DNA from: Acinetobacter oleivorans DR1
GTDB lineage: Bacteria; Pseudomonadota; Gammaproteobacteria; Pseudomonadales; Moraxellaceae
Assembly (NCBI RefSeq): GCF_000196795.1
Contig: NC_014259.1
Coordinates: 2,604,001-2,668,000 of the forward strand
Length of the DNA: 64,000 bases
Direction of reading: 5' to 3'
Both the position numbers and the translations under genes were made by a program. Positions 28,380 to 37,143 of the stretch are shown one piece after another. A model generated the notes under the pieces. That model ran no database searches, was not told the DNA's origin, and was given only the letters and a program-made list of their open reading frames with translations. Each line of letters begins with the position of its first letter. The stretch's first letter is position 1.

Positions 28380-30154
28380 TGGTATAACTCCTGCTGAGAT
28401 GAATAATCCTTAACAACCAAATCAACGAAACTATTAATTTGAACCTTTAAATTAAAAACACGACTTAACAATTGGCTAAAAATGTATAGGCTATGCCCTC
28501 TAAATACAGATGAATCAATTTGCAATTCGGCCTTCACACCCCTTACAAACATTGGAAATGGCTTTCCATCTACAAGTTTATGAGTAAGTGAAAATTCAAG
28601 ATGCTTGATTGATTCAATAATTAGGTAATTTTCTTTTGACAATGGTAAGTTGTATAAAGCAAGTAACTCTTTAATATGAGATACCGCATCACCTTTCATT
28701 AAAGCTAAACTATTCAATGAAAGGTGCGAAATAACACGCCACTGCTCACTCTGACTTTGACCAAATTGATATGGTTTTGTAGGTCTTTTTAAAACAATCG
28801 CACGGCGAGCCAAACTACTATCATTGAGGTTCAATATATTATTAGACTGACCCAATGCCTCATGTGGTAAGTCACGATTTGAACATAATAATTTTGTGCT
28901 AATAAAATCCGAACGTGTTGACGAAGGATTTAGATTTTTAGAAATAATTGAATACCCCATTTCGACGAAATTGGGTTGTAATTTTTGATAGTTCACTGAA
29001 TAGAAAAAACGAGCCTTGTCTGCATGGTAATGGCTCATCGCGAAAAAAGGCAGTACCGGAACATAGCTCTCTTCGTGACTAGTTTTTTCACGAACCATAT
29101 TCATTTCAGTGATTGAATAAACTTGATAAAACTCAGGATGATGTGCGTCTGTAATCAGTGGGTATTCTAATTGCTTGTGTACAATTTTTTGAGGTTCAGC
29201 GTATTTTTCAAATAAATTAATGACTGGCGTAGTAAACAATTTAAAATTAGCGATATTTAATTCAGAATAATTTCGGACTACGGCTTGATCATTTAAATTT
29301 AATTTAAAATGTATAAGCAGCTCAAAATCACTCTCTTCTAGAGATAGAAGCTTTAAAAAACTTAAATCGAGTTTTAGATAATTAAATTTTTCAGGAAAAC
29401 AAAAATATTCCATCAGCAAACGATAAGCATGGTGAGTATGCTGATCGAGAGGCAATAGACTTTCTTGCTCTGAAAAGCCAGTTAATTCAAATGGATTTTT
29501 ATTCAGCTCAACAACTTTCTGCCCTATTTTAATAGCAAAAGTTGTCCCCTTCTTAAAAATACTGTCTAGCACTTGAAGTGGAAAATTAGAAATTGCATCT
29601 AAATAAATAGGTAGTTTTTCATCTTTTAAACATAGATGAGCATTGTTAAAAATTTCGAATTTAAAATTTAAAGTCGCATTTTGACTTAAATGCATATGTG
29701 CACTAGGTGTACTTTTAAACTCTAGCGCTTGCAAACTTATCGGGAGTAATTTGACTTCTTGCGTCGTATTAAACTCACATTGAACCCCTTTAAAACTACG
29801 CGACTTTAAGACGGTGTGTGCAGGAACAATATGCGCTTCTGTGAGCTGCTTTATCTTATTTATATCGTCGAAACTGACTACCGAACAAGCAGGAAAGTGA
29901 CGTAAGTATTGAGGGAACATCACCTCAAATAGAGAGCGCGTAAATACGTCATAACTATCAGCAAGCTTTTTATCAATGCGGGCAGCAATTAATGAAAACG
30001 CCTGTATAAGACGCTCAATATGCGGATCATCAATTTGCTCTTGATTTAAAGATAAACGCTGAGCAATTTTCGGATATTTTTGCGAAAATTCACGAGATTG
30101 CTGACCAAATTCTTGTAGTTGTTTTTCGTAAAACGGTAAAAGCTCTTCTATCAC
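28343..30154 (-). CDS. tssF: T6SS baseplate protein TssF
   Basis: A 603-residue TssF (VasA/ImpG family), with the hallmark start ELLPFYEKQLQEFGQQSREF, then DPHIERLIQAFSLIAARID and FPQYLRHFPAC. It forms the wedge with TssG and TssE around the VgrG hub. It is 16 bases after tssE and overlaps tssG. Confidence 0.96.
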   Translation of the reverse strand: MIEELLPFYEKQLQEFGQQSREFSQKYPKIAQRLSLNQEQIDDPHIERLIQAFSLIAARIDKKLADSYDVFTRSLFEVMFPQYLRHFPACSVVSFDDINKIKQLTEAHIVPAHTVLKSRSFKGVQCEFNTTQEVKLLPISLQALEFKSTPSAHMHLSQNATLNFKFEIFNNAHLCLKDEKLPIYLDAISNFPLQVLDSIFKKGTTFAIKIGQKVVELNKNPFELTGFSEQESLLPLDQHTHHAYRLLMEYFCFPEKFNYLKLDLSFLKLLSLEESDFELLIHFKLNLNDQAVVRNYSELNIANFKLFTTPVINLFEKYAEPQKIVHKQLEYPLITDAHHPEFYQVYSITEMNMVREKTSHEESYVPVLPFFAMSHYHADKARFFYSVNYQKLQPNFVEMGYSIISKNLNPSSTRSDFISTKLLCSNRDLPHEALGQSNNILNLNDSSLARRAIVLKRPTKPYQFGQSQSEQWRVISHLSLNSLALMKGDAVSHIKELLALYNLPLSKENYLIIESIKHLEFSLTHKLVDGKPFPMFVRGVKAELQIDSSVFRGHSLYIFSQLLSRVFNLKVQINSFVDLVVKDYSSQQELYQCSQNVGGKTLL

Positions 30155-30170
30155 AACACACCCACTACGC

Positions 30171-30647
30171 TTAGGTTCTCGCTGAAATTACATATTGCTG
30201 CGTTGTCGGTTTTAGCAATGCATCAAAAACGACAGGTTCATACAGTGGATGAATATTTAGATAGGCCTGAATACTTAAACATAGTGCCCCCATATTATGT
30301 CCATCCAACAACATCTCTACCCGTATTTGTCTTAATCTAGGTTCATGAGCTGCTATTGATTGTTCAATGGATTGGCAAATCTTGTCTCGATCTAGCGGAT
30401 TGGCTGTAGAAAGCCCCACGAAATCAATAATCCCGAACTGAAGTATAGATTTTTTAACTAGCGGATAATCATCAACCACATGATCCAATTTAGCGACTCG
30501 ACTATTCAGCAAGTCTTCTAAATCTTTTGCTACCGATTCTCTTAACTGTTGAATAGAAAGACCCTTTGCATAATCTTCACTTTCAGGAATTAAGCGATCA
30601 AACAAAGTTGAACGAAATCCATATGGATAAAGCCGATCTAAATTCAT
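30171..30647 (-). CDS. tssE: T6SS baseplate protein TssE (gp25-like)
   Basis: A 158-residue protein of the phage gp25/lysozyme-like family, with the SVAKDLEDLLNSR segment and a C-terminal part that carries the family's EPRLRQIRVEM strand, which starts sheath polymerisation. It is preceded by a 78-base gap after hcp that contains a hairpin, and followed closely by tssF. Confidence 0.94.
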   Translation of the reverse strand: MNLDRLYPYGFRSTLFDRLIPESEDYAKGLSIQQLRESVAKDLEDLLNSRVAKLDHVVDDYPLVKKSILQFGIIDFVGLSTANPLDRDKICQSIEQSIAAHEPRLRQIRVEMLLDGHNMGALCLSIQAYLNIHPLYEPVVFDALLKPTTQQYVISART

Positions 30648-30680
30648 TCGCGTTCACAACAAGCATGCTTAAAGACAGCA

Positions 30681-30703
30681 GAGGCTAACTTTATGTCAGC
30701 CTC
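30681..30703 (-). promoter_or_regulatory. hairpin in the hcp-tssE gap
   Basis: GAGGCTAAC (30681-30689) and GTCAGCCTC (30695-30703) form a 9-bp stem with one wobble pair and a 5-base loop. On the minus strand no T run follows, so it is more likely to protect the 3' end of hcp mRNA or partly stop transcription than to terminate fully. That would raise Hcp above the downstream baseplate genes. Confidence 0.5.
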
Positions 30704-30725
30704 CACCAAATATTCACTTAAATAA

Positions 30726-31229
30726 TTATGCTGCGTAAGAAGCAGTATTATTAGAAAGTGACCATTTCTTAGTAACAGCACCTTTAGCAGTACCGTTAAT
30801 ATCTTGTTGGTTATAAGTCCACTCAACAGCTGCGTATTTCAAACCAAACGCTTCAGTTGGAACACCTTCTTCGTTAACTGTTGGAGTTACGCTAGAAACT
30901 AGAACATGCTTCAATTTAATTTGTAAGTACTTGATACGTTTATCGCCATTTGCACGATAAAAATCAATTTGTACTTCATCAAATGTATAACCAGCTGAAC
31001 ATGCTTCCCATAATTTCGGGCTAGTTGCATCTAGGTCTTTAATAAAAAGCATATCTGAATGTTCAACACGTTCAGCAGTATGGCCACCAACACTACTTGA
31101 AGTAGCAGATTTAGGTTGACGAATGTTATGAGACCAAGAGTTAACTTCTAACCAGCCTTTGTGCTCAGAGTCACGAGACTCGCCATCAACTTTATATTTA
31201 CCGCGAAACTCAACGTATATATCTTTCAT
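30726..31229 (-). CDS. hcp: T6SS tube protein Hcp (TssD)
   Basis: A 167-residue Hcp, recognised by the MKDIYVEF start, the VNSWSHNIRQP segment and the LKHVLVSSVTP and EGVPTEAFGLKYAAVEW strands. Hexamers stack into the inner tube and are secreted. Single copy in this window. It is placed between tssC and tssE, with a possible mRNA-stabilising hairpin after it. No C-terminal toxin extension. Confidence 0.97.
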   Translation of the reverse strand: MKDIYVEFRGKYKVDGESRDSEHKGWLEVNSWSHNIRQPKSATSSSVGGHTAERVEHSDMLFIKDLDATSPKLWEACSAGYTFDEVQIDFYRANGDKRIKYLQIKLKHVLVSSVTPTVNEEGVPTEAFGLKYAAVEWTYNQQDINGTAKGAVTKKWSLSNNTASYAA

Positions 31230-31278
31230 TTAGAACTTTCCTATTTGTAATTTAAAGTTATTCTTTCGCTGACCTTTA

Positions 31279-32760
31279 TTAATTTGAGGACTGAGGTAAC
31301 TCAGTAACAAGTCGCAAAGAAACTGACAACTCATCCAGCTGGAAGTGTGGTCGCAAGAAAACCACAGATTTGTAGTGACCTGGTTGAGCAGGATCTTCTA
31401 CAACTTTTACAGACGCTTCGCGTAGAGGGTATTGAGCTTTCGCTTCTTGAGAAGCGCCATCATCAAGTAATACATACTGTGACAACCACTCATTTAAGAA
31501 TGCTTCAACATTTCCAGCAGAAGCAAAGCTACCCACTTTGTCTCTCATCATTGCTTTTAAATAATGAGCAATACGTGAAACGGCCATGATGTACTGAATT
31601 TGACTCGATAAAGCAGAGTTAGCATTTGCTGTATCATTGTCATATTTTTTAGGTTTTTGAGTTGATTGCGCGCCAAAGAAAGCAGCGTAATCGGTATTTT
31701 TACAATGCACTAAAGGAATAAAGCCCAAATCGCTTAATTCTTTTTCGCGGCGATCAGTAATCGCAATTTCTGTTGGGCACTTGAATACCACTTCGCCATC
31801 TTGTGTTTTAAACGTATGAACAGGTAAGCCTTCGACTAAACCACCGCCTTCAACACCACGAATTGCAGCACACCAACCATGCATATCAAATGCATTTGTT
31901 AAACGAGTACCGAAAGCATAAGCAGCATTCATCCACAAATATTCGTTGTGGTTTGCACCCGAAACATCTTCAGCAAAGTTAAACCCTTCTGTAGCAGTTC
32001 CTTCCTTTGGATGATAAGGAAGACGACCCAGCACATGCGGCAGGGTTAAAGCGACATAACGAGCATCTTCACTGTCACGGAATGAACGCCATTGAACATA
32101 TTCAGCTGTTTCAAAGATTTTCGACACATCTCTAGGTCGATCAATATCTGTAAATGATTCAAGACCAAGAATGCTTGGACTAGCCGCCGAAATAAACGGT
32201 GCATGAGCCGCTGCAGCAACATGAGAGATTTGCTCAAGCAAATACATATCAGAAGGCGTACGGTCAAATTCGAAATCACCAATCAGTGCCGAATATGGTG
32301 CACCACCAAAAGATCCATATTCTTCTTCATAGATTTTTTTGAACAAAGTACTTTGATCAAAGTCTGTAGCACCTTGAAAATCTTTGACCAACTCTTTTTT
32401 AGTCGTATTCAACATACGAATTTTAATGAGAGGATTTGAAGGTGTTTCTTGACAGAAGTAGTAAAGACCACGCCAAGTTGACTCAATCTTTTGGAATTGT
32501 TCATTGTGCATGATCTGACTTAATTGATTTGAAATCAGAGCATCAATTTCTGCAATACGCTTATCGATTGATAAAGTCATATTTTCAGAAACTGTAATTG
32601 TTCCTGCCATTACTTCTTTGGCAAGTTCACCGATTAAGCTTTTTGCACGCGAATGTTCTTCTTCATTTCGAGCAATACGACTCTCTTCAACAATCGAGTC
32701 TAGAAGATTAACTTGTTCATTTTCAACAAGAGGCATTGCTGCAGATTGAGCATTATTCAT
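31279..32760 (-). CDS. tssC: T6SS sheath large subunit TssC
   Basis: TssC (VipB) is recognised by its core MLNTTKKELVKDFQGA, then YGSFGGAPYSALIGDFEF, and the conserved IRGVEGGGLVEGLPVHTF region. The start at 32760 (MNNAQSAAM) has GGAGG upstream and overlaps the end of tssB; the longer frame adds five residues. With TssB it forms the contractile sheath. Confidence 0.97.
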   Translation of the reverse strand: MNNAQSAAMPLVENEQVNLLDSIVEESRIARNEEEHSRAKSLIGELAKEVMAGTITVSENMTLSIDKRIAEIDALISNQLSQIMHNEQFQKIESTWRGLYYFCQETPSNPLIKIRMLNTTKKELVKDFQGATDFDQSTLFKKIYEEEYGSFGGAPYSALIGDFEFDRTPSDMYLLEQISHVAAAAHAPFISAASPSILGLESFTDIDRPRDVSKIFETAEYVQWRSFRDSEDARYVALTLPHVLGRLPYHPKEGTATEGFNFAEDVSGANHNEYLWMNAAYAFGTRLTNAFDMHGWCAAIRGVEGGGLVEGLPVHTFKTQDGEVVFKCPTEIAITDRREKELSDLGFIPLVHCKNTDYAAFFGAQSTQKPKKYDNDTANANSALSSQIQYIMAVSRIAHYLKAMMRDKVGSFASAGNVEAFLNEWLSQYVLLDDGASQEAKAQYPLREASVKVVEDPAQPGHYKSVVFLRPHFQLDELSVSLRLVTELPQSSN

Positions 32761-33256
32761 GATCAGCCTCCGCACTTAATTTACGGATTTGATCAGTACT
32801 CTTAAGCACTTCATCAAGTAAGTCTTCTAAACGCTCACTGTTAGAAATCTTATTTCTTAAATCTGTTAAACGCTCACGTGCTTCAACAAGTTTCTTTAAT
32901 GGGTCAACCTGTTGAACAACATTTTCTGGGCGAAAATCTTCCATTGACTTAAATGTTAAATCAACTGCAATTCTTCCGCCCTCTTCAGTCAGCGTATTAT
33001 CTACTTGAAAAGCAGCTCTTGGAGACAATGACTCCATAACTTCATCAATATTATCTAAATCGACATTAATGAATTTTTTATCTTTTAATTTTGTACGTTC
33101 AAGCTCAGAAGCTGCCGAAAAATCACCCATCACACCAACAACAAATGGTAGTTCCTTCGCTTCTTTTGCATCACCAATTTCGACATCATATGTAAGCTGA
33201 ACACGTGGAGGTCGAATTCGCTGAAGCTTCTTTTGTACGCTTTCTCTCTTAGCCAT
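32753..33256 (-). CDS. tssB: T6SS sheath small subunit TssB
   Basis: A 167-residue TssB (VipA) with the family signature RPPRVQLTYDVEIGDAKE and ELPFVVGVMGDFSA, then VDLDNIDEVMESLSPRAAF and the C-terminal DLLDEVL helix that interlocks with TssC. The gene overlaps tssC by 8 bases. Confidence 0.97.
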   Translation of the reverse strand: MAKRESVQKKLQRIRPPRVQLTYDVEIGDAKEAKELPFVVGVMGDFSAASELERTKLKDKKFINVDLDNIDEVMESLSPRAAFQVDNTLTEEGGRIAVDLTFKSMEDFRPENVVQQVDPLKKLVEARERLTDLRNKISNSERLEDLLDEVLKSTDQIRKLSAEADHE

Positions 33257-33272
33257 AAGATTCTATTCCTGA

Positions 33273-33962
33273 TTATTTAATTAAAGGGTCAAAAGGCGAA
33301 CTTTTTGATTTATTAACATTGGCTACAGGGGCAGTTTTTGGTTTAACCGCAGTTGCTTTTGCTGGAGTTGCTACTCGTTTTGTTGCTGCTCTGGAAGCTG
33401 TAACTCTGTTGCGGGTTACAGTTTGTTTTCTATAACTTCTTCTTTCATTATCAACTGAGCCACCTTCTGTAGCCGCCTTAACATTTGAAATATCTGGCGC
33501 AGGCATTGAAGTATGGATATTTTCAATTAATTGTTTAGCGGGTGGATAAGTTACATCATTGCTTAAATAACGCATTTCCTGACTTCGCATTTGCTGCAAA
33601 GAGTTATTTGCAATGCTTACACCAGATAAAAATAAAACATCTGTTATTAATGAACCGCGTATATTTTGACTTTGCAATTGACTTGCCAAATTTAATGCTT
33701 TAACTGGTTGATTGGTTTGATAAAAGCGCATAGCTGCTTTAGCTAATAAATCATTTTTTTGAGTCGTATTATCACTATCACAAACTTGTTTAAAAATATT
33801 CAATAGCTCAGGGTCATTCTGACCTTCTGCTAAAGGATTTTTTTTAATACAACTTTTTTTAAGTTTTACAGGCTCAAGTTCTGCTGCATGAGCACCTGAT
33901 AGACCGATAATGTTTCCAGTCAGAGAAAGTATCAAAATACTTCGTTTCAACACAACTTTCAT
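33273..33962 (-). CDS. asaA: AsaA-like periplasmic T6SS assembly protein
   Basis: This is the first gene of the T6SS operon. The 229-residue protein has a signal peptide (cleavage near AHAAE, about residue 27), a helical TPR-like region (residues about 40-140, with LLAKAAMRFYQTNQPVKALNLASQL) and a basic low-complexity tail ending in SPFDPLIK. Position before tssB and predicted periplasmic location match AsaA, described in A. baumannii as a periplasmic protein that binds TssM and is needed for assembly. The symbol rests on position and fold, not on a sequence comparison I could run. Confidence 0.75.
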   Translation of the reverse strand: MKVVLKRSILILSLTGNIIGLSGAHAAELEPVKLKKSCIKKNPLAEGQNDPELLNIFKQVCDSDNTTQKNDLLAKAAMRFYQTNQPVKALNLASQLQSQNIRGSLITDVLFLSGVSIANNSLQQMRSQEMRYLSNDVTYPPAKQLIENIHTSMPAPDISNVKAATEGGSVDNERRSYRKQTVTRNRVTASRAATKRVATPAKATAVKPKTAPVANVNKSKSSPFDPLIK

Positions 33963-34654
33963 TCCTCTGTTTTCTTATTTATTCAAGGCTTTACTGAAAA
34001 GTTAATATTAATAAAACATTAAAAAATCAGTCTAAAAACCTTATATTCAAAAAATTTACGCGCAGTTTATCATATAAACAAACATATTTTATATAAAAAT
34101 CATATCAACTTAAACTAAAAGTAAATAGTTAAGATGGTTATAAAATATAGCTTAATAAAGTTATTCTTATAAAAATATAATATTGTTATTTTTTGTAATT
34201 AAAAATAAGTTGTTGATTTTTATGCATTAAATAAAAATTAAAACTAAACCAAAAATTATCATAAATATCATTTAGTTAAGTTTTATGAAACATTTTCTTA
34301 AAAATATTTTATTTGATTTAAACGATTGGACAGATTAAATGATTGCAAAAGATACATTTCAAATTTATGAAAGTAAAATTCAATGTAAATAAAATTTAAC
34401 TTGTCAAGACTAATCTGTCTATTTGGTATATTTTTTATTTCACTCTGGGAGAGCAATTAGAATCAATAAAACTCATAGATTTATGAGTAACCATCTTTCT
34501 CTTAAGGTCAAGTTCTTAGATAGTTCAAAACCACACTCAATATCAAGAAAAATAAACTATTTGGCGTTATAGTTTTAAAGAATATTGCGAGTTTTAAGTT
34601 AGAGAAAAATAAAAAGACCTTTCCACTCAAAAGAACTTTTATTTAAGTATAAAT
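33963..34654. other. long AT-rich region upstream of the T6SS operon
   Basis: 692 bases with no plausible gene. It contains the T6SS promoter candidate (34393-34421), a perfect 9-bp inverted repeat (GACAGATTA at 34329-34337 and TAATCTGTC at 34411-34419), and a leader of about 420 bases before asaA. The composition would suit H-NS, which is known to silence T6SS in Acinetobacter. The rest shows no clear structure. Confidence 0.6.
34393..34421 (-). promoter_or_regulatory. T6SS operon promoter candidate (shared T6SS motif)
   Basis: On the minus strand TAGACA (34416-34421), exactly 17 bp, then TAAATT (34393-34398). The -35 box lies within AAATAGACAGATTAGTCT, which has an AGAC-N6-GTCT dyad. The same TAGACA-N17-TAAAAT plan precedes both vgrG genes. 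The start site would be about 34386, leaving a leader of roughly 420 bases. Confidence 0.6.
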
Positions 34655-35560
34655 TTATATTTTAGACTTCCAATAATTAGCTTTTTCAGGACTAAATTTT
34701 GAACTACTATCATCCGAATAAATATTAAATAACAACTCTGCTCCAGATTTATTTCCATTGCGTACAGCCATTTCTGCATATCGGATTGATTCATCTAAAT
34801 TCTGTTTCATACCTGCACCATTATAATACTTAAGAGCAGTATTATATTGCGCTAACGCATGTCCATGATCAGCAGCGCGTTTAAACCAGACAAGTGATTG
34901 AAGCGGATCTTGCTCTACACCATCACCTCGCTCATAAGCCAAGCCTACATTGTTTTGTGACTCAAGATCTCCCTGTTCAGCAGCTTTTAATAACCACTTA
35001 AAAGATGTTTTGATGTCTTTCTCGACACCATCACCTACATATAATTGAGCAGCAACTACCGTCTGGGATTGTATGAGTCCTAATTCAGCAGATCGAATAA
35101 AATATGTAAAAGCTTTTGCTCTATCCTGTTTTACATTTAAACCTTTGTAATAGGCCAACCCAACATTGTGAATTGCGGAAGGATTTCCCTTTTTAGCTCC
35201 TTCTTCAAACCAAATTAAAGCTTTTTGATCATCTTTTTTAACAACTTCATTGCCATTTCGATAAATCAGTCCTAATTGAAGCATGGCATTTGAGGAGCCT
35301 AGTTGTGCAGATTTTTCAAATAGTTCCAATGCTTTCTTTTGATCAAATTTTTCACCTTCGCCTGTGGCATACATAGATGCTAATACAAAAATAGCCTCTG
35401 CATCATTTGCCTTCACAGCCTTTTCCAGATCATGTTTAGACTTGTATTCAGACACATCTTTATAATCTTTAGTCAAAGTTCCGTGAGTGTGTTCTTCTTT
35501 GTCTTGAGTGCATGCAGATGTGAATAATATTAAGGTAATGACAAACAATCTAAGCTTCAT
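34655..35560 (-). CDS. Sel1-repeat lipoprotein at the end of vgrG island 1
   Basis: A 301-residue lipoprotein (lipobox FTSAC, Cys17) built from about six Sel1-like repeats, each with the LGLIYRNG, VGLAYYKGL or VGLAYERGDG type of turn and a basic/acidic second helix. It would sit in the periplasm. It follows two paralogous membrane proteins and a pore-forming effector in the same direction, 16 bases after the previous gene, so it is probably part of the immunity or accessory set of that effector. Sel1 proteins are common near T6SS effectors, but a specific role here is inference. Confidence 0.8.
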   Translation of the reverse strand: MKLRLFVITLILFTSACTQDKEEHTHGTLTKDYKDVSEYKSKHDLEKAVKANDAEAIFVLASMYATGEGEKFDQKKALELFEKSAQLGSSNAMLQLGLIYRNGNEVVKKDDQKALIWFEEGAKKGNPSAIHNVGLAYYKGLNVKQDRAKAFTYFIRSAELGLIQSQTVVAAQLYVGDGVEKDIKTSFKWLLKAAEQGDLESQNNVGLAYERGDGVEQDPLQSLVWFKRAADHGHALAQYNTALKYYNGAGMKQNLDESIRYAEMAVRNGNKSGAELLFNIYSDDSSSKFSPEKANYWKSKI

Positions 35561-35576
35561 TAATTAACCTTTTACT

Positions 35577-36347
35577 TCAAAAATTTTTCTTATCAAAATA
35601 ATCTTCTGGATAAGGATCTTGGCCTTTTAAATTTTTTCTATACTTCATTACACTAATCTGAACACCATTATCAGTTAAAAAATCATTATAAAAATCCTGC
35701 TCTTTAGGATTTTCAAAACCTAATTTTTCAAATATTTGTTCAGATAAATTGCCAAAATTCTCGTATGATTTTCGAAAACTAAAATAATTTATGAATGCAG
35801 AAAATGAAATAAAAAATGTTATAAGCACTGCCTCAAAGAAGAATATTATACTCTCACCAGAATAATCAGAAGAAGAGATAAAACTAAATATAAGTATCAC
35901 CATGAACAAGCCAAATGACAGAACACTAAAAAAACAAGTCTGCATCATAATAGCTCTATATCCCATTTTTACTGAACGACCCATTTCATAGATCATATAC
36001 AATAGACCTGATTTAGGATCAACAATTGCATAAACTTGATGACGTCCATCAATAGTTTTTTCGCTAATTACAGCAATCAATTCGTCATTTTCTTCAAAAC
36101 GTGCTGTCGTAAATTGCCCTACTAATGGATACTTATCTATTTCACCTATAAAAGTTATACCATCTTTTGCTTTTCCAGCCATTAATAAAATAGGTGAGCT
36201 TGTAAGTAAGGAGCTGCTTCCAGCAAGTACACCTGCAAAAGCGGTACCTGCTGCGATGCCGCCCACATCCTGATTTACAGGTATTTTAGATTTGGCTTTA
36301 TCTAGAGAATGGATTGGGCCCTGAACCAATTGAAGATGTAATTTCAA
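35577..36347 (-). CDS. putative T6SS immunity membrane protein (paralogue 2)
   Basis: A 256-residue protein without signal peptide, with a beta-rich N-terminal half and two membrane helices at about residues 132-156 and 166-190. It is a paralogue of the next gene upstream: both share a G/VGQF..ALFE strand, a VDPKSGLLYM turn, an MGRSVK segment just before the helices, and a DPYPEDY ending. Two tandem, divergent copies beside a pore-forming toxin look like immunity genes. No family name is recognised. Confidence 0.7.
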   Translation of the reverse strand: MKLHLQLVQGPIHSLDKAKSKIPVNQDVGGIAAGTAFAGVLAGSSSLLTSSPILLMAGKAKDGITFIGEIDKYPLVGQFTTARFEENDELIAVISEKTIDGRHQVYAIVDPKSGLLYMIYEMGRSVKMGYRAIMMQTCFFSVLSFGLFMVILIFSFISSSDYSGESIIFFFEAVLITFFISFSAFINYFSFRKSYENFGNLSEQIFEKLGFENPKEQDFYNDFLTDNGVQISVMKYRKNLKGQDPYPEDYFDKKNF

Positions 36348-36398
36348 AATCTTTACCTTTAAATAACCTTTTAGCCTTTAGTTATTGGCCCCATTCTT

Positions 36399-37142
36399 TT
36401 ATTTTTGCTCTATATAGCTTTCTGGATATGGATCACTTTCAATAACTTTTCTATATTCATATACGGATTCTAGTAACAAATGATCTTTTTCACTCAAATA
36501 ACGACTTGGCAATAAAAAAACCTCTTGCGGATCTTTAAAGCCATACAAACTAAAAATTTGTTCTGACTTTTCTGAAAAATGTTTTAATGAGTTGGATGCA
36601 TTTTTAATAATAAAAAATAAAATAAAATAAAATAAAATAGCCACTCCTAAAAAAATTAATATATCAACCTGATTAAAACCTCTTGCCCAAAAATAAATTA
36701 AAGATCCTAATAAAATTGTTATTGCGTACCAAACATTTCTACCTTTAGCTATAGAAGTCTGATGAGCTTTAACAGAAGCTCCCATCCCAACCTGCATATG
36801 AAGTAAGCCTGTTTTAGGGCTCAATACTGAATAAAGTTCATACAAATTTTTTTCAAGACGTCTTACGACACAAATGACATATTCATTATGTTCAAATAAC
36901 GCACGATGGAATTGCCCTACGCAAACTTTACCATCGATTTCCATAACAACTGATTTGACATGTAAACGACTACGTGAAGCGAGAAATACAGTTTGTGCAG
37001 ACAATGAAACATTTTCTGCCACACCACTCAAAATCGCTGAAGATGCAATTTGAGCATCACCAGACTTTCCAAATGCACTTAAAGAGTCATCATAAATCTC
37101 TAATCTTTGAATGCGACCTTCAAATTTTAACATCTCATACAT
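36399..37142 (-). CDS. putative T6SS immunity membrane protein (paralogue 1)
   Basis: A 247-residue protein with a cytosolic beta-rich half and two membrane helices (about residues 135-180). It begins 1 base after the toxin gene stop, as expected for an immunity gene made with its toxin. It shares with its paralogue SPKTGLLHM, GASVK and SDPYPESY. Immunity to VasX-like toxins in Vibrio is also a membrane protein, which fits. The pairing is inference from position. Confidence 0.72.
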   Translation of the reverse strand: MYEMLKFEGRIQRLEIYDDSLSAFGKSGDAQIASSAILSGVAENVSLSAQTVFLASRSRLHVKSVVMEIDGKVCVGQFHRALFEHNEYVICVVRRLEKNLYELYSVLSPKTGLLHMQVGMGASVKAHQTSIAKGRNVWYAITILLGSLIYFWARGFNQVDILIFLGVAILFYFILFFIIKNASNSLKHFSEKSEQIFSLYGFKDPQEVFLLPSRYLSEKDHLLLESVYEYRKVIESDPYPESYIEQK

Positions 37143-37143
37143 T

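Noticed and set aside
30644..30826. 60-residue minus-strand ORF across the end of hcp and the gap
   Set aside because: Overlaps hcp in another frame and spans the hairpin; no start signal.
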